64,000 bases of DNA from positions 29,803,501 through 29,867,500 of the forward strand of contig NC_071338.1 of NCBI RefSeq assembly GCF_027744825.2. The letters run 5' to 3'. Made by a program: the position numbers and the translations under genes. The notes beneath the pieces are model-generated. The model saw nothing but the letters and a program-made list of their open reading frames with translations. It was not told the DNA's origin and searched no databases. Position 1 is the first letter of the stretch. The number at the start of each line of letters is the position of its first letter. The DNA comes from Synchiropus splendidus (Eukaryota; Chordata; Actinopteri; Syngnathiformes; Callionymidae). Shown one piece after another: positions 1 through 12,481 of this stretch.

Positions 1-444
1 TACGCTGTCTCGAGACGAAGTGAGTTCGGCTCAAAAGTCAGACAAGAACAAAAGCGAGTCAGGTTTCGGCCGCTGACTTGATCCCAGCTGGAGAGCTGCA
101 CCTTGCCTATTGTGAGAGCAGCGTGGATAACTGAAGACGCTGCGTATTACGCAGTTCGTTTCCGCTATTTCCTCACCCTGGATGCTGGACCCCGTTTTCA
201 AAACTAGTTTTGAAAAGCTTTTGAAGCTGGTGCACCACTGACCTTTCTACAGCGCTGACAGCACCACTGCACCCGCGGCTTATAGACCACTGCGGCTTAT
301 GTCTGAACAAGATCCATTTTCCTTCTTAAATTTAGTGGGTGCAGCTAATACTCTCGTATAGTCCGAAAATTACACTAAATTATTTAACACTTGAGCGTAT
401 GAAGGTGACTCTTCATATGAAGATAACAAATATGAAAGAGCATG

Positions 445-590
445 ATGTGGCACGGTTACGCAATGGTTAGCCCTGCTGCCTTGCAGCAAGAAGGTTGAGG
501 GTTCCAATCCAGCTCTGGAGCTTTGGTACTCCGCTTTCCTCCCACAGTCCAAAGACATGCACAGTCGGTTAACTGCTAACTTACAAGTTT
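445..590 (+). repeat. tRNA-derived teleost SINE fragment
   Basis: The fragment has a pol III A-box-like stretch (TTACGCAATGGTTAGC) and a B-box (GGTTCCAATCC) about 35 bp downstream. It then has the body motif CTCCCACAGTCCAAAGACAT seen in a very common fish repeat. The central body is shortened. Same family as the copies near 3.2-3.56 kb, 33.8-34.05 kb and 46.8-47.15 kb. Confidence 0.6.
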
Positions 591-607
591 ACGCTACAGT
601 TTGAGGA

Positions 608-793
608 GGAAGACTTTATATTAACTGGGTCATTGTACTTGAGTTTTGCTTTGGTTCAGAGTCATGGTTAAGTTCAGCTGTTTGTTGTGGATGGTTAGTT
701 TTAGGGTGAGAGCCTGGGGAAAGCTTTGTGTGTTTGTGTGTGTCTGAGGATGCAGAAGTGTTCGTAGGAGTGTGACAGCTAATCAAATTGACA
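608..793 (-). repeat. Dispersed repeat fragment, family shared with 32225-32470
   Basis: Read on the minus strand, this resembles the copy at 32.2-32.5 kb. Both contain a run equivalent to CTCACCCTAAAACTAACCAT, then a GAACC(A)AAAC segment and a matching downstream ATGACnCAGTT. The two copies lie in opposite orientation. The open frame across it is a shadow of the repeat, not a gene. Confidence 0.45.
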
Positions 794-1470
794 TCCAACC
801 TGCCACTCAGCAGACAGAAACATGAAACAGGAAATTGCTTTTGGGACGACCAATCAGAAAAGCTCTTAATAAACAGGAAGGACGTGTCACAGTGGTGCTG
901 TCAGGTGTCAGTCACGTCCACAATGGCCTGAAAATATTCCCCTGCGATGATGTCCATCATCTGCTTATCCCACCTCTGTTGAACACGTCTGTCAGGATGA
1001 TGTTCCAATCTGACAAATCATTATGACCACAGTGGAGTTAGAGGAAGACACAGGAAGGTAGGTTGGATGTTTATGAACATTCATTGTTGTCGGACATGTC
1101 CCATTAACCAAGTGACTTTCAGGCAAACAATAAATACTTCTTTCATTACCATATAAAGTCCACCCTTCCCTTCATTACTACCCAGAAAAAATACATTTTT
1201 AAAACTATGAAGCCGTAAAACTTTCAGTGTGGCGTGGAAATGTATGATTTAGATTTTATTTTGGGTGTATTCTGTCAGTTTCTTTGGATTTACAATGGCT
1301 CAGCGACTTGTTAAATTCAAGGTGGATATAGAGCCCACGTGTGACCGATGCAATAGCAGCCAACGTAATAATGATATGTCATTTTAATTATTTATATTCA
1401 GGATTATATTTCTTTTTCTTTATTTAGTTAGTTACTCAATTGAATGTTGACATATATACCATGTATATAC

Positions 1471-1520
1471 TTTTCATGTATCATTATTTAAGAGGTTTTC
1501 ATGTATCATTATTTAAGAGG
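1471..1520. repeat. Perfect 25-bp tandem duplication
   Basis: Two identical adjacent units, each beginning TTTTCATGTATCATTATTTA and ending AGAGG, at 1471-1495 and 1496-1520. This looks like a local replication-slippage duplication. Confidence 0.9.
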
Positions 1521-3213
1521 TAAACTTGCATCAATATTATATAATATTAATTAATATTAATTTAATTATTTTTAATATTTTAAAATCACCTCCATCAGGG
1601 AGGTTGTTTTTGACTGCAGTGATTTTGTGTATTTGTTTTTGTTCAACATAACTTGAAAAGTTATTACAATATTATTTATTTATTTATTTTTTCAATTTAC
1701 ATTTAATGTTATACATTTTTCTGTTTTTTACTCTTGAGGCATCTAAGCACATCTATCAAAACACTAGCTGAAAGTGACATTTACATATGCGAAATATGAA
1801 CAATTTCTTGTTGTACATTTAACAATTTGATGAAAATAAGCTAAACACTTTTAAGGAAAGGATTATTCTGATCAATTGCAGATGTTTCAGACGCATTAAA
1901 ATAACTATGGTGAAGAATATGTAATGTGGAAGATGTGACATTTTGCACTGAGTTCATGTCAATATTTACGGTGGCAGCAAGTCGAGTCTCACCATGTCAA
2001 ACACAGTGTTCAGTAGAAGCTCAGTTGAATTGCAGAAACATAATTCAGCTAATATTATTGCGACTCACACTCACACTCACACTCCGGCTTGGGAACATCT
2101 CTTACTCAAAATGAGAAAGTTACATTTTGGAACCAGGACAAACAGCGACTTTAGTTTGTGGACTCAATTCCTATCACCTTCACGTCTTCAGACTTCGTGA
2201 AAGGCAACATAATATCGGTGATTGAAGATGTTGGGGTTAGTCATGTGAAATCAAAAGTGCCACGGCTTCAGCTATGACAGGCACCGTGTTCAACATGATG
2301 GGCAGCTGGATGGTCTCTCTAGAGCACTCCTTATCTCACCCAGCATTGCAGCATCGAGGGCTGACAGCGATCCATGGCGTTTATTTCGTGCCACGCCACA
2401 TATTGGTGTGTGTTCAGAATAAATGTCAGCCATCGACGGCACAGGGCCACTTAAGACCCGACATCCCCACACAGGCAAAAACGACATCACCGGCGCACCG
2501 CAGTTGATGCCTACTGAAGCAGTATTTGACGGGACTAAACATGCAATTACTCTGCGCTCTTTTTGTTTCCATCCGAGCCAATCCTCTTATTTAAACAACA
2601 ACCTTTCCAGCCCACTCCCGTGGAAACAGCAGCACCATCACAAACCATTTTCCACACGTGGAAGCAAGATGGCATCCGTCGGAGAGTTTAAAATGATGCG
2701 GATAATTGAACACATACTTTTCAGCCAGTCGCCTTCTTAAATGGCAAACGCCATTCCAAAACACTCTACTCAGCATCCCTCAAGGGCAGGCGACATATTT
2801 CTACCCACAACAATTATGTATGGAATTACTGTACGATCAAATGCTGCTTCATTGAATAGAACTGATTTGTCTCAAACAGCTCCCCAGCTGTTTTACATAG
2901 TGACGATAACCTGCACATCGATGGCCTTGAATATATTTTTACCCATTATAAAATAGCAGTCTGTTTTTAGATGAGTTTGGAGACTTTGATTATTTCCATT
3001 ATACGTTACATTTGAAGGAATTAAAGGCTATTTTCTGCAGACCAGATGCTTCGCCTTGAAGCCATTCAGTACTGCTTCACCAATGTTTTTGCAGATTATG
3101 ACATACCTCTTTTTTAATGAAGATTACAGGGATATTCAGAAATGATAATGGATCGGAATTTGCCTAAAAGCATGCTTTTATTGCGCTCTAAAATACAATG
3201 GAAATAGATGGAG

Positions 3214-3565
3214 CAATGGTCCACACGTGCATTCACTCATTCATTGACATATTTTCACATGCTTATCTTGCTGGAAAGCGTAGGGCAGGAGCCCATCCCA
3301 ACGACTTGGGGCGAGAGGTGACCTTAAACAGGTCGCAAATCTGTCTCACACATGGACGGACAATTTCAACAATTCTGCTCAGTATATTTTCGGACTGTGG
3401 GAGGAAAGTGGAGTGCCCGGGGGACACCCACACAAGCACAGGAGAACAAATAACTCAACATAGAACCGACACAGGTTGACTCCAGGAGGTACCCCAAGCT
3501 GGAATCACACCAACGTCCCCCTCACTGTGAGGCTGCACCACGAACCACTGCCCCTCTCTACTGGT
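3214..3565 (-). repeat. Long, degenerate copy of the teleost SINE and its 3' body
   Basis: On the plus strand the order is a CTTATCTTGCTGGAAAGCGT-like segment, GGAGCCCATCCCAACGACTT, GGGCGAGAGG, GGACTGTGGGAGGAAAGTGG, then CCCCAAGCTGGAATCACACC and GTGAGGCTGCACCACGAACC. This matches the full layout of the common fish repeat read backward. The tRNA-like head is at the right end on the minus strand. It is heavily diverged, so old. Confidence 0.6.
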
Positions 3566-4160
3566 CTTGGTCTCGCATGTTAACTCGAGCGCCTCACAGC
3601 ACTCCATCAGGAACACATCCAACCCAACAACGTTCCGTCCCGACCCCCAGAATGTCTAGCAGAGCTCTAAATTTAGAGTGTGTTCTGATATAACAGAGTG
3701 CCAATTTTCCAACATGACCACGGAAAAAAATGGGAGTGAAAACAGCAATTAATCACCTTCGCTAGTGGACTTGAATAAATTGAAGAAATCATCGAGAGTC
3801 CTGAGCCTCTAATAAATCAGTAGTTGTGTCTGTCCTCCCCAACGACGTCATTAGACATCTTTTAATATTAAAAGCTCTTACGTTACGAGAACATCACAGT
3901 CAATGCTGTTCTGGTTAATGAGAGCTCAGAACGGATCCTCAAAGTGTCAGATGTTCATGTGACGGAGGACACTAAAAAAGTATTTCCTCCGCAAACCAAG
4001 CTTCATCACTCTTCTGAGGAGTGGAACTTCTGCTCCAGCCATGAGCACCTCATATACAGGGGTTGCTTTTTTGGCTTTAAGGTGTTTCCATTATTGTGTC
4101 CAACCCCTGTTTTGAGTTTTGTGTGTTTGTGTAGCTCAAGGGGAATTTTCATTCATTGTA

Positions 4161-4836
4161 CTAGGGCTGGCTGATATGACCTCATATCATTTTCACAATA
4201 AATTGGCTTGTCTACCTCGATGACAATAAATGTATGATAAATCCCCCTCTCAATATTGGTCTTGTTTGAGGAAATGGTGAGCGTAAACATGTGAAATCGA
4301 GAACTATATGGGGGCCAAGGGTTTAAAACACATCCCAGTGTTTGTACATATATAGCATTAATCTGTGCATTTGTACGTAAAAGTAAGTATATTGCAATCC
4401 TTCTTTCACATTGGAAAGCATGGTTTCATCACCATTGTGGTTGAACCTTCAACCTTGATTTCAGTTGATGCACCCCAGCTAACTGCGGTTAGCATCACCC
4501 ACGTTGGTCCTTAAACAAGTTTGTTTTATGCATTGCCTCAAGTTATTGTTTGATTTGAGTCTGAAAATAAATGTCTGCCACGTATATTCTATGTCTTCTT
4601 GTTGGTTGCTGTGCTGAGCATGTTCCTGAACATGTTTGTGGTGCCTCCAAGAGACAGTTTGTCAGGCCTGCTGCAGCTGTCGATCAGGGGCAAGCATGAA
4701 ACAAGGCACGTGGTCGGCTGGTGTTTTTGCTCCACCGTAAAAAAGTGTACTAAAGTGAAGTTGATCACTATCGTCACATGACGAGGGCCATGAATGACAA
4801 TTGTGATTTTGTTACTCGGCCTGAATGGAGTCATGT
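4161..4836. mobile_element. hAT-like DNA transposon remnant
   Basis: The left end CTAGGGCTGGCTGATATGAC resembles the TAGGGCTGGGCGAT end of a widespread fish hAT-type nonautonomous element. The right side (GACAATTGTGATTTTGTTAC) reads as a degraded inverted counterpart of CAATAAATTGG-type sequence near the left. No transposase frame is visible. The right boundary is approximate. Confidence 0.35.
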
Positions 4837-5127
4837 GCATTAAAATATTGAATTTACTGACATGGACAAAATTACGTTGGTTATCAAAGTAAGGCCAGGG
4901 TTACTGTGTACGTCTTGTACGTGCATTTTATAGACCGGTTTGGTTCCAGCGATTTAGTCCACTATCTTTAACAGACTCTGACACAGATCACTTTGTAGGA
5001 GGGTTTCGCTGTAGCTACTTTATTACTTTACTTGGAGACTGTGGTCTGTGTGGAGGTCGGTGCTCCCTGAGTGCTTTTGTAGTTGTCATAAGGTAGTGCA
5101 CAGTCTCAGGTTTAGCAGTGCAAGTCT

Positions 5128-5560
5128 TCAGGTATGTTCACACCAGACACGACCAAAGCGACTTCCCGCTGCCTCTCAATATGTGTTCCAAAAAAGTGGG
5201 TCAGTCCAGGGCCATCAGATCCTTTGGAGGCACAATAAGCTTCGAAGGTCATGAATTCAAGCAACCGTTTCCTTTGTTTGCCTTGTCAGCGTATAGTATG
5301 TCACTGTGAAAAACAGATTCTGATTGGGTAACCCACCGCGACTTGTCGCCAGAGTTTAGCTTTTACAACTGCACCATTTGACATGGATCATTTGAAACGG
5401 GTTGCTCGAAATTCAACGAAGCTACGACCATGTTGACGTTCCACAATCTCCGTCTCCGAAATCGTAGCTTTATATTGACTTTACGCTAGTGGCTTTTCTT
5501 TCGGTGGCTGAAGTGAGAGCAACTCCTCCATCCATCTTCTGCGCTGTCTGCTTTATTGTA
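5128..5560. mobile_element. Possible Harbinger-type nonautonomous element remnant
   Basis: The segment TGTTCACACCAGACACGACC followed by CTGATTGGGTAACCCACCGC and CGACTTGTCGCCAGAGTTT recalls a repeat commonly found in fish and usually grouped with PIF/Harbinger elements. Termini and target-site duplication could not be defined. Weak call. Confidence 0.25.
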
Positions 5561-5926
5561 CTTCGACTACTATAGCTGCATTTCTATCTTCTGTTTCCAC
5601 AATATTGTGGCCATAAAATATTTCAAACCAGATCCTGTGAGCTGGAGAAAAACCCGGCGTCATCAAATCAAAACAAAATGTGTGTGAAATTTACAGCACT
5701 GCAGAAACATCGAAATGAAAGGAACACGACAAGAATTCAGCATTGCACCAAGGACAAACTCAGAAGACGCCTTTAAAAAAAAAAGGCATCTTCAAATGTA
5801 TCACCGTGCGCATTGTTTGTATCTACTGAAAGACTGTTGAGTGACACCGCCATTGACGCCAAGCTATTTTCCAGAAGGCATCTTCCATCAAAGCGCTTAT
5901 TCCCTCAGTGCGGAGTATCTGTCTTA

Positions 5927-6169
<243 letters not shown>

Positions 6170-7803
6170 TCATCACATATCACTTCCTATTTAAAATAAA
6201 CAGTCTATATATTGAGTTAAATGCAGGTTGTGGCGTTGACTGACTCATTGCTGCAGTGTTCATCAGCGTTTCATAACTAAATATCAGGGCTTGTTGAAGT
6301 ACCCTCTCGCGTCAGTGGCTAAGCATCTGAAACATGTTGTGACATTATTTTTCTGATAAATGAAAGTTAAAAGTGTTACTGCGCGGCGCCTAATTATCTC
6401 TGTGGGACATTTATTAATGAACAATGTTCAAAAGAGCAGGGCTGAACACACTTGTGTAGGCCACTTACACACTGAAGCGCCTTTCGAATGCTGCTGCGAG
6501 CTCAGTTCTATACACCAAATATAAATATTCAAGATGAAAAACATGGTCATGTGATGTTGTTTTTTCCTTTTGTGGATGAATCGATGAACATAAAGAACAA
6601 GAAGCGAGCAAAGAACAAGAGTTCCTTACATCACAAGCACACACTGAACTTATGCATATTTTTCTACTTTACTTCCATGAAATCTCACCAAACCAATCAA
6701 AGCAGGTTTTGAAAACCCTCCATGTCTCGAACAATGAAACCGGCAACTGAGGATTGTTCGTGGAGACATTCACTTTTTTTTTTTTTATATGCTTCTATCA
6801 TCTTTTAGAGTCATTGTCTGCCTACAGATTGTGAGGTACAGTATATCTCTTTAACTCAGAATTTATTTCCCATTTTATTCTGAAGTACTTTTATTTTTAT
6901 TGCGCTAACCAAAGACTGTGAGAGCCAACATTTTTAGAGTAAATTGTCAAGTGAAATTGTCGAAACCCATGCAGAAATCATTTTTATGTTTCCTATTTTA
7001 CATATACTGACATTTCTTTTCAAGCGCTACTGGATGAGTGGAGGGACAAACTCTCACTCCTGACGACGGTTGTGCAGTGGAATGTTGGCATGAGGATCGA
7101 GAGCTCATATCCCTCCCGACTTGCTCTTATTTTCTCGACTACGTCCAGCTCTCGCCGCATTTCTCTCTCTTCCATGTTGGGGCGCTCACCTAATATCATG
7201 CAGCTGAAGTCACAAATGTGTGGCCCTTTGTATACAGTTACAGTTTAACATTGGCCTTACATTCTGTAAGAGTTACATTCTGTAAGTACATTCTGTCAGT
7301 ATTCTGTCTCTCTATCTACATTTAGGGATTCAACATCCATCTTACATGCCAAGTGAGCGCCAGGTTAGATTGGAGCTCTTAACCGACATAATCTCTGCTC
7401 CAATGACCACTTTGTTTTCAGATGGACCCTTCTCTGCTGACCTGCATTCTAAGCCACCCACTTCTGCTCCCCATTCTTCAACTCCGTTCATTTGTCAACC
7501 GGCGTCAGTTCATTGTTTTGTCGCTCAGGTGAGACCCTCTGTATTCTTGGACCACTTTGGATCATGGCCTGTCCCTCTTTGGTCGTTCGCTATGCGCTTA
7601 ATGTTCTTGGGTTTCTGCATTTCTGTGTTCTAATCTGCCGCCAGGGCCTGCCCGACCCTGAATGTCATGATGAGTTTTGTTTTGTTTGACCGTGCAGAGG
7701 ACACAGAGTTATTTCCTTTACTGGTAACTTTGTCTCCCTCTGTCAGTGGTATTGAATATTGAGTTTTTTGTTGTCTAGAATTGTTACGCCTGTGATGTTG
7801 CTT

Positions 7804-7805
<2 letters not shown>

Positions 7806-7892
<87 letters not shown>
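7806..7892. repeat. (TA)n microsatellite, left of the pogo-like element
   Basis: Uninterrupted TA dinucleotides for about 87 bp. The IYIYIY open frames across it are artefacts of the repeat. Confidence 0.98.
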
Positions 7893-7893
<1 letters not shown>

Positions 7894-7895
<2 letters not shown>

Positions 7896-8571
7896 GTGGT
7901 ACCTCGCTTTTCGAACAAATCGGCGTTCGAACAAAAATTTCAAACGAAAATCCAGAACTCGAACGCCCCTGAAAAAAGCCGGAAAAAACCATAACGTGCG
8001 CGGACCGATCAGCTGACCCACGACGCACTTTGTTATTGTGTATAACGCAGCCTCTGTATGCAGACGTGTCCCGTTAGCTACATTGACTGACTGTTCTTTC
8101 TTCATATTGAGGTGTAAAACCTTTCCTGTCTCCGCACTGGACCGTGGTAGAGTGTCACAGGGGAGGTGCTGGAGCGCTCACTCCAGGGTTTGATGTCCTG
8201 TTGTGGGCTGGAGCTGGGACAGGGATGAGGCGAGTCTGGGACAGAGCGTGACTTGGTTTATGACTTTGTCACAGCCAAACTGCACAGAAGCGCACATTCA
8301 GAGCTGGACACGCACCGGGCACCTCTTCACTTCTGGAGAGACGTCACTCACTCGGCAACCCCTCCCACATGCAGCGGCCACACACATAGAGGAACAGCCA
8401 CCTGCAGCAGACACTCTACATTCACTCCTACAAAAGACTATTTTAAGGCTTGGAACGCTTTATTTCTTTTTCCAATTCATTGTAATGGGAAAAATCAATT
8501 CAGATTTCGAACAAAACGCTTCTCGAACGGTCGTCTGGAATGGATTGTGGTCGAGAACCGAGGTACCACTG
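7894..8571 (+). mobile_element. Nonautonomous pogo/Tigger-like element, copy 1
   Basis: The element starts CAGTGGTACCTCGCTTTTCG and ends with the inverted match CGAGAACCGAGGTACCACTG, giving terminal inverted repeats of about 20 bp. The CAG..ACCTCG type of end and TA target preference fit the pogo/Tigger branch of Tc1/mariner. It is 678 bp and has no transposase frame. The 59171-59888 copy is the same family in reverse orientation. It sits inside a TA microsatellite, which continues on both sides. The open frames inside are repeat shadows shared by both copies. Confidence 0.7.

Positions 8572-8575
<4 letters not shown>

Positions 8576-8629
<54 letters not shown>
8576..8629. repeat. (TA)n microsatellite, right of the pogo-like element
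   Basis: About 54 bp of TA repeats directly after the right end of the element. Together with the left tract, this suggests insertion into one array or later expansion of both target-site TAs. Confidence 0.97.
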
Positions 8630-8630
<1 letters not shown>

Positions 8631-8639
8631 CCCTTGCTC

Positions 8640-8762
8640 TTGCTTTAGAAATAATTTGAGATTTCGCTGATAAAGTTGTTCAAGTCCAAACATTATACAG
8701 CAGAAACTGCCATCTGGTGGCCCCTGAAATTATGTTCCTGTTTCATGAAACCTCATAATGTG
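8640..8762. mobile_element. Truncated copy A of the hAT-like MITE family
   Basis: The right half of the MITE seen intact at 35201-35403. Shared order: GTTGTTCAAGTCCA, ACAGCAGA, the CCATCTGGTGGCC core, then CTGTTTCATGAAACCTCA. The left half is missing at the edge of the TA tract. It contains a CTCF-consensus match on the minus strand. Confidence 0.6.
8707..8720 (-). promoter_or_regulatory. CTCF-consensus motif in MITE copy A
   Basis: On the minus strand this reads CCACCAGATGGCAG, a full match to the published core CCASYAGRKGGCRS. Occupancy is unknown. Confidence 0.3.
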
Positions 8763-9264
8763 TACGAGTTGACAAACTGTCTATAAGTGTAAACTTGTTT
8801 GAGTATTGTTTTGAAACTTATATTTGAAGTTCAATAGCTCAAAATGAGATAGGCAAGGGATGTCAGGCAAATGTCAATATCACTATGGTATTTAATGTGT
8901 GTATTGTGAAGTGTCAAGATGCAATGCAGACGGCTGAATTCAGCGTCACGCTGGGACACAATTGATAATAATGAATATTTGACGGGTGAGAATGTGTTGA
9001 CCTGAGAGATGAGGACCTTGAAAACCTAAACCAGTTCACCACCTGAAGACATTTTTAGGCTCACATTTCCCAAATCCAAGGGTGCTCTGGCTAAGGCAAT
9101 ATGAAGACCTTGAGCATGATTAAAGTAAAATCAATATCCATAAGCTCTGCATCAAATCCACAAACTTAAGACTCCCTCTTGGGGTCCTGCAGTTCTCATG
9201 ACCCTGCCCATCTTGTTTGTTTATTTCGAGGTTGTCTGCTTGGACAAAAGATGAAGTAACGTAC

Positions 9265-9459
9265 CTCTACAAAATGGCGACGGGAAGTCCCACTGTGCCC
9301 CAGTCCCAGGTGACACGATACACGTCAGGATACTGTGACCCTCCAGCACGAATCCAGACTCGCAGCTGTAACGGATCTTGTCCCCCATGTTGTAGCGGGT
9401 GCCATGGATGACTCCGTTAGGAATGAGCCCGGGCGTGCCGCACATGTGACTGGGCAAGA
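9265..9459 (-). CDS. csmd1: Coding exon of a CUB/sushi multiple-domain (CSMD) gene: sushi domain 1
   Basis: This internal exon encodes 65 residues that form one complete sushi (CCP) module. Its four cysteines are at residues 7, 33, 47 and 64, with the conserved Trp at 57 and a terminal PFCR. Read on the minus strand, the acceptor is a T-rich tract ending in TTTCAG just before 9459, and the donor is GAG/GTACGTT just after 9265. The exon starts and ends in phase 1, so it is 195 bp and symmetrical. The segment LPSHMCGTPG followed by HGTRYNMGDKIRYSC and LTCIVSPG resembles, from memory, the first sushi domain of CSMD1 more than that of CSMD2 or CSMD3. CSMD proteins are very large type I membrane proteins with alternating CUB and sushi domains, linked to complement control and neural development. 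The family assignment is firm. The choice of CSMD1 is likely, not proven. Confidence 0.93.
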
Positions 9460-9549
9460 CTGAAAGACAAAAAAAAGACGCTTCATGTAGACAGGCTCCA
9501 GGATACATCAGGTGCATTGAGTTCTTGTAAACAAACCGACAGAGTCAAA

Positions 9550-11781
9550 TGGATTCAAACCTCATGAGCAGGATGAACTCCACTCTTTCTAGTGAGAGCC
9601 ATATTTTTAGGGCAACTGGAGCATGTTAACACGCTGAGTGTGTTCGCCCTGACGTGGCTGTGTTGTTTGCACGTGTGTGTGTGTTGGGGATTGCAGCCGC
9701 CTAATGTGTGTTTGCGCTGGCTGTTCCAATTAAACGTGAGCGCACAATTATACAGAGCTCCACCGTGAGACTCAGAGAAATAGGACAGAAGAGCGGGGTC
9801 AAGAAAAGTCACGCAGGAGGCAGACAGGAAGGACCGGAAGGAGGAAGGAATAAAAGGAAGGCAGGATGTAAAAGAGGAGGGGTCAAGGGACTGTAGACAA
9901 AGGTGACGAAATGGAGGGGCCACAGGAGAGAAGAATGTCAGGGGAAGATGTGACTATTTGCAGTTCGCCTCATTCAAGTATAATGTCATCTAATTGGCTC
10001 AATATTTGTATGAAGCCGGACAAAAGAGAGTCGAGCTTCAACGCGCCATGTTCCCAGCTTTGTTTTCACCAGTTCAGACCTCCAAATTCATGTCCAAAAC
10101 TAAAGCACAGATGGAGAGATGTGCAGTGGGATGGAGGGAGCTTGACAAAAAAAAAGTGAGTGAAAGTGAAAGGACTTGTGTGTCCGAGCCAAGTCATTTG
10201 TCACACTTATATGACCGTGCAGTCTCGAGTCCGTTCGACTGGCGAGGTTTTGCGGCCAGGACGGTGCACTGAGGTATCGCATCGGTCAAAGTCATGCGAA
10301 AGAAAAAGATATCATTGGGGAGGCGAAGTGCACATTGCTGTTATTATTTTATTCAGTTTTTTTCTGTAGAAGTGGCTCTGAAAATGGAATGGAAATACTA
10401 TTATTACTGCTATTCTTCTGGTCAATGTGTGACAAACATCGCTGACCCATAGTTTGGTATTGATTTAATAATTTTTTACCTGAGGTTGAATTCACAATAA
10501 TATAATGTTGAATAAGACGTGACATTAGCATACTGTAGCTCCCAAAATAGTTGCTGACAAATTGTTCTCAAGGCAAGAAAAGAAATAAAATAAAATAGAA
10601 ATATATCCAGACTGGGTCTGAAGTTAATTTACATGAATTCATTACAGACAAAACTAATGTTTTAATTCAAATAATGCAGATTATAAACTTTTTTTTCACA
10701 GGGAAGATGTTTCAGTCATCAATTCCAGGTACCCCACATTATGACATTATGTGATGTTATAACCAAAACATCCAGGATGAAAGAGACAGAAATTTATGTT
10801 ACAGAAACTTCAGGAAAGAAGCACAAAAAATGCTGTTCTAGGCACTTTTAACAGAGTAAAGAGTCCGCACTTCCATCCTCAGTTATGTGTACAGATAACA
10901 ATACAACATGTATTTGACCATTCAAGTCTTTACATTTAAATTCCCTTGCAAAAGCACTATTGCTCCGTAGCTAACACTAAACCTAATAACGTCTCATCCT
11001 TGACGCGCCATTTTGGAATTTAAACATTTAGTAGCATCGTTGTTGCTTAGTCATTAAAAGAAGAAGAAGCAGAAGAAGTGGTATCGGATTATATCACTTC
11101 AATGTGGATTAAAAAAAAGAAAAAAATGGGACTATTTGTTCGTAATAAAAGCTATCATTTGGCACAGGGAACTAGGATTTAGTCAGTCTAATAAACATTT
11201 GAATTAAACAATAGAAAAAAAAGGTTGATGGAAAGAAGAATTGATGCAAATTTCAAATAGGAAAACAATGATAATGTCACGTACTAAGCCATAACTTTAA
11301 CACTCTGGCTAAAGTTGAAGACACATCAGGTCAGCCAGGGTATTTGTTATTTTATTTTACTTATTTTGCTGGATGCCCACAGTGACTGTTGCGAGATCTT
11401 GAATCGTGTGCCAGACAAAAGCAGCAGGAACAATGCTGCTCTCCAGATCGAGGAGCAGACAGATGACACCTGAATGCACCTCCGCAGGGCCCTGAAGTGC
11501 TCACCCAAAGATGTCTTAGCCGGGTTGTTTTCCGCTTCACGCGTAAATAAACAGGTGCTGCTTGCGAAAAACTCCAACGTCTTTTCAGCCTCTGATGACA
11601 AGCATGTATCCGACAGAACACCACTACCAAACTCACAGTACCTGATCCAACAGAGGGGAAAGTTTCTTCAGAAGCGTGATGCGTGACATTCTTATAGTAG
11701 GACACTCTGTGATAGAAGTGAACCCTAATTCATTTGACTCACCTTTAATTCACAATTTCCTGACTGACATGAGAAGGATAG
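9550..11781. other. Intron stretch without recognised genes
   Basis: Mostly unique AT-rich sequence. There is a purine-rich tract of G and A near 9780-9890 and a GAAGAA run near 11060. I see no exon or repeat family that I can name. Confidence 0.5.
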
Positions 11782-12481
11782 TGTCATGGTTCTTGCTTTT
11801 ACTTCATCACTTCCTGTGTTCCGGTTCCTTGTTTTCCTGTTTGCTCTCTCACCCCCTCCAGCTTCATGGCAGCGCAGCTGGTTCTCATCCCTTTGCATAG
11901 ATTTACACACGTGGAGAACCAGCACGTGCTGCCAGATGATCGTCTTTTGTTCTTGTGGTACGTTCTCTCTCGATTGCTCCGTTCGCTTGTGCTGTTTATC
12001 TCCCTGTTTTGCTCCGCGTTCATCTCCTCGTTCTGTCACCTTTGTCTCTCGTCTCACTCTATCTAGCTCTCCTATCGCTTGCTCCCTGTCATTAGCTCCG
12101 TGTTAGCTTCCTCCAGTGTTTGTGTTACTCGCTACTTTAGTTCAGCCTGTGTGCTACTTATTTCCTCGGTTAGAGTGTTGGTTTTCACCTCTACCGAGCG
12201 TCTTTTGTTTTGTATTAGCCTCGTGACGGTTATATCCATATGTTTCTTAGTTGTCCCCGTTTTCCGGCTTGTATTCCTTACACCTGCTTTCTGTTTCAGG
12301 TTTATCGCCTCTGTTCGTGTTTGTTCTCCGCGCTCCGCTTCTGTTGTCGTCGCCCTCAGTTCACCTTATTGTTCGTGTTTGATTTGTGTGTTTATTGTAA
12401 TGATCCGCTAACAGAACTCCCGCTCGTCCGAGTCCTCTGAGTTTGGAATCATCTGCTCATCTTGGATTAGCAGTCACGACA
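11782..12481. mobile_element. Solo LTR candidate
   Basis: This 700-bp pyrimidine-rich block starts TGTCATGGTT and ends TCACGACA, so it has the TG..CA ends and short imperfect inverted repeats of an LTR. Its base composition (C/T-rich, with many CTC and TTC runs) differs from the flanking intron. I see no matching target-site duplication and no second LTR or internal region. It could be another kind of repeat. Confidence 0.35.

Noticed and set aside
7803..8105. Frames with long IYIYIY runs here and at 8253-8693, 16751-17193, 38872-39072 and 48670-49112.
   Set aside because: They are translations of TA microsatellites with random flanks.
8203..8670. 155-codon frame, with a near-identical frame at 59216-59539. 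The repeated protein looked like a conserved gene.
   Set aside because: Both lie inside the two copies of the pogo-like element. The similarity is at DNA level and the frames contain no transposase motif.
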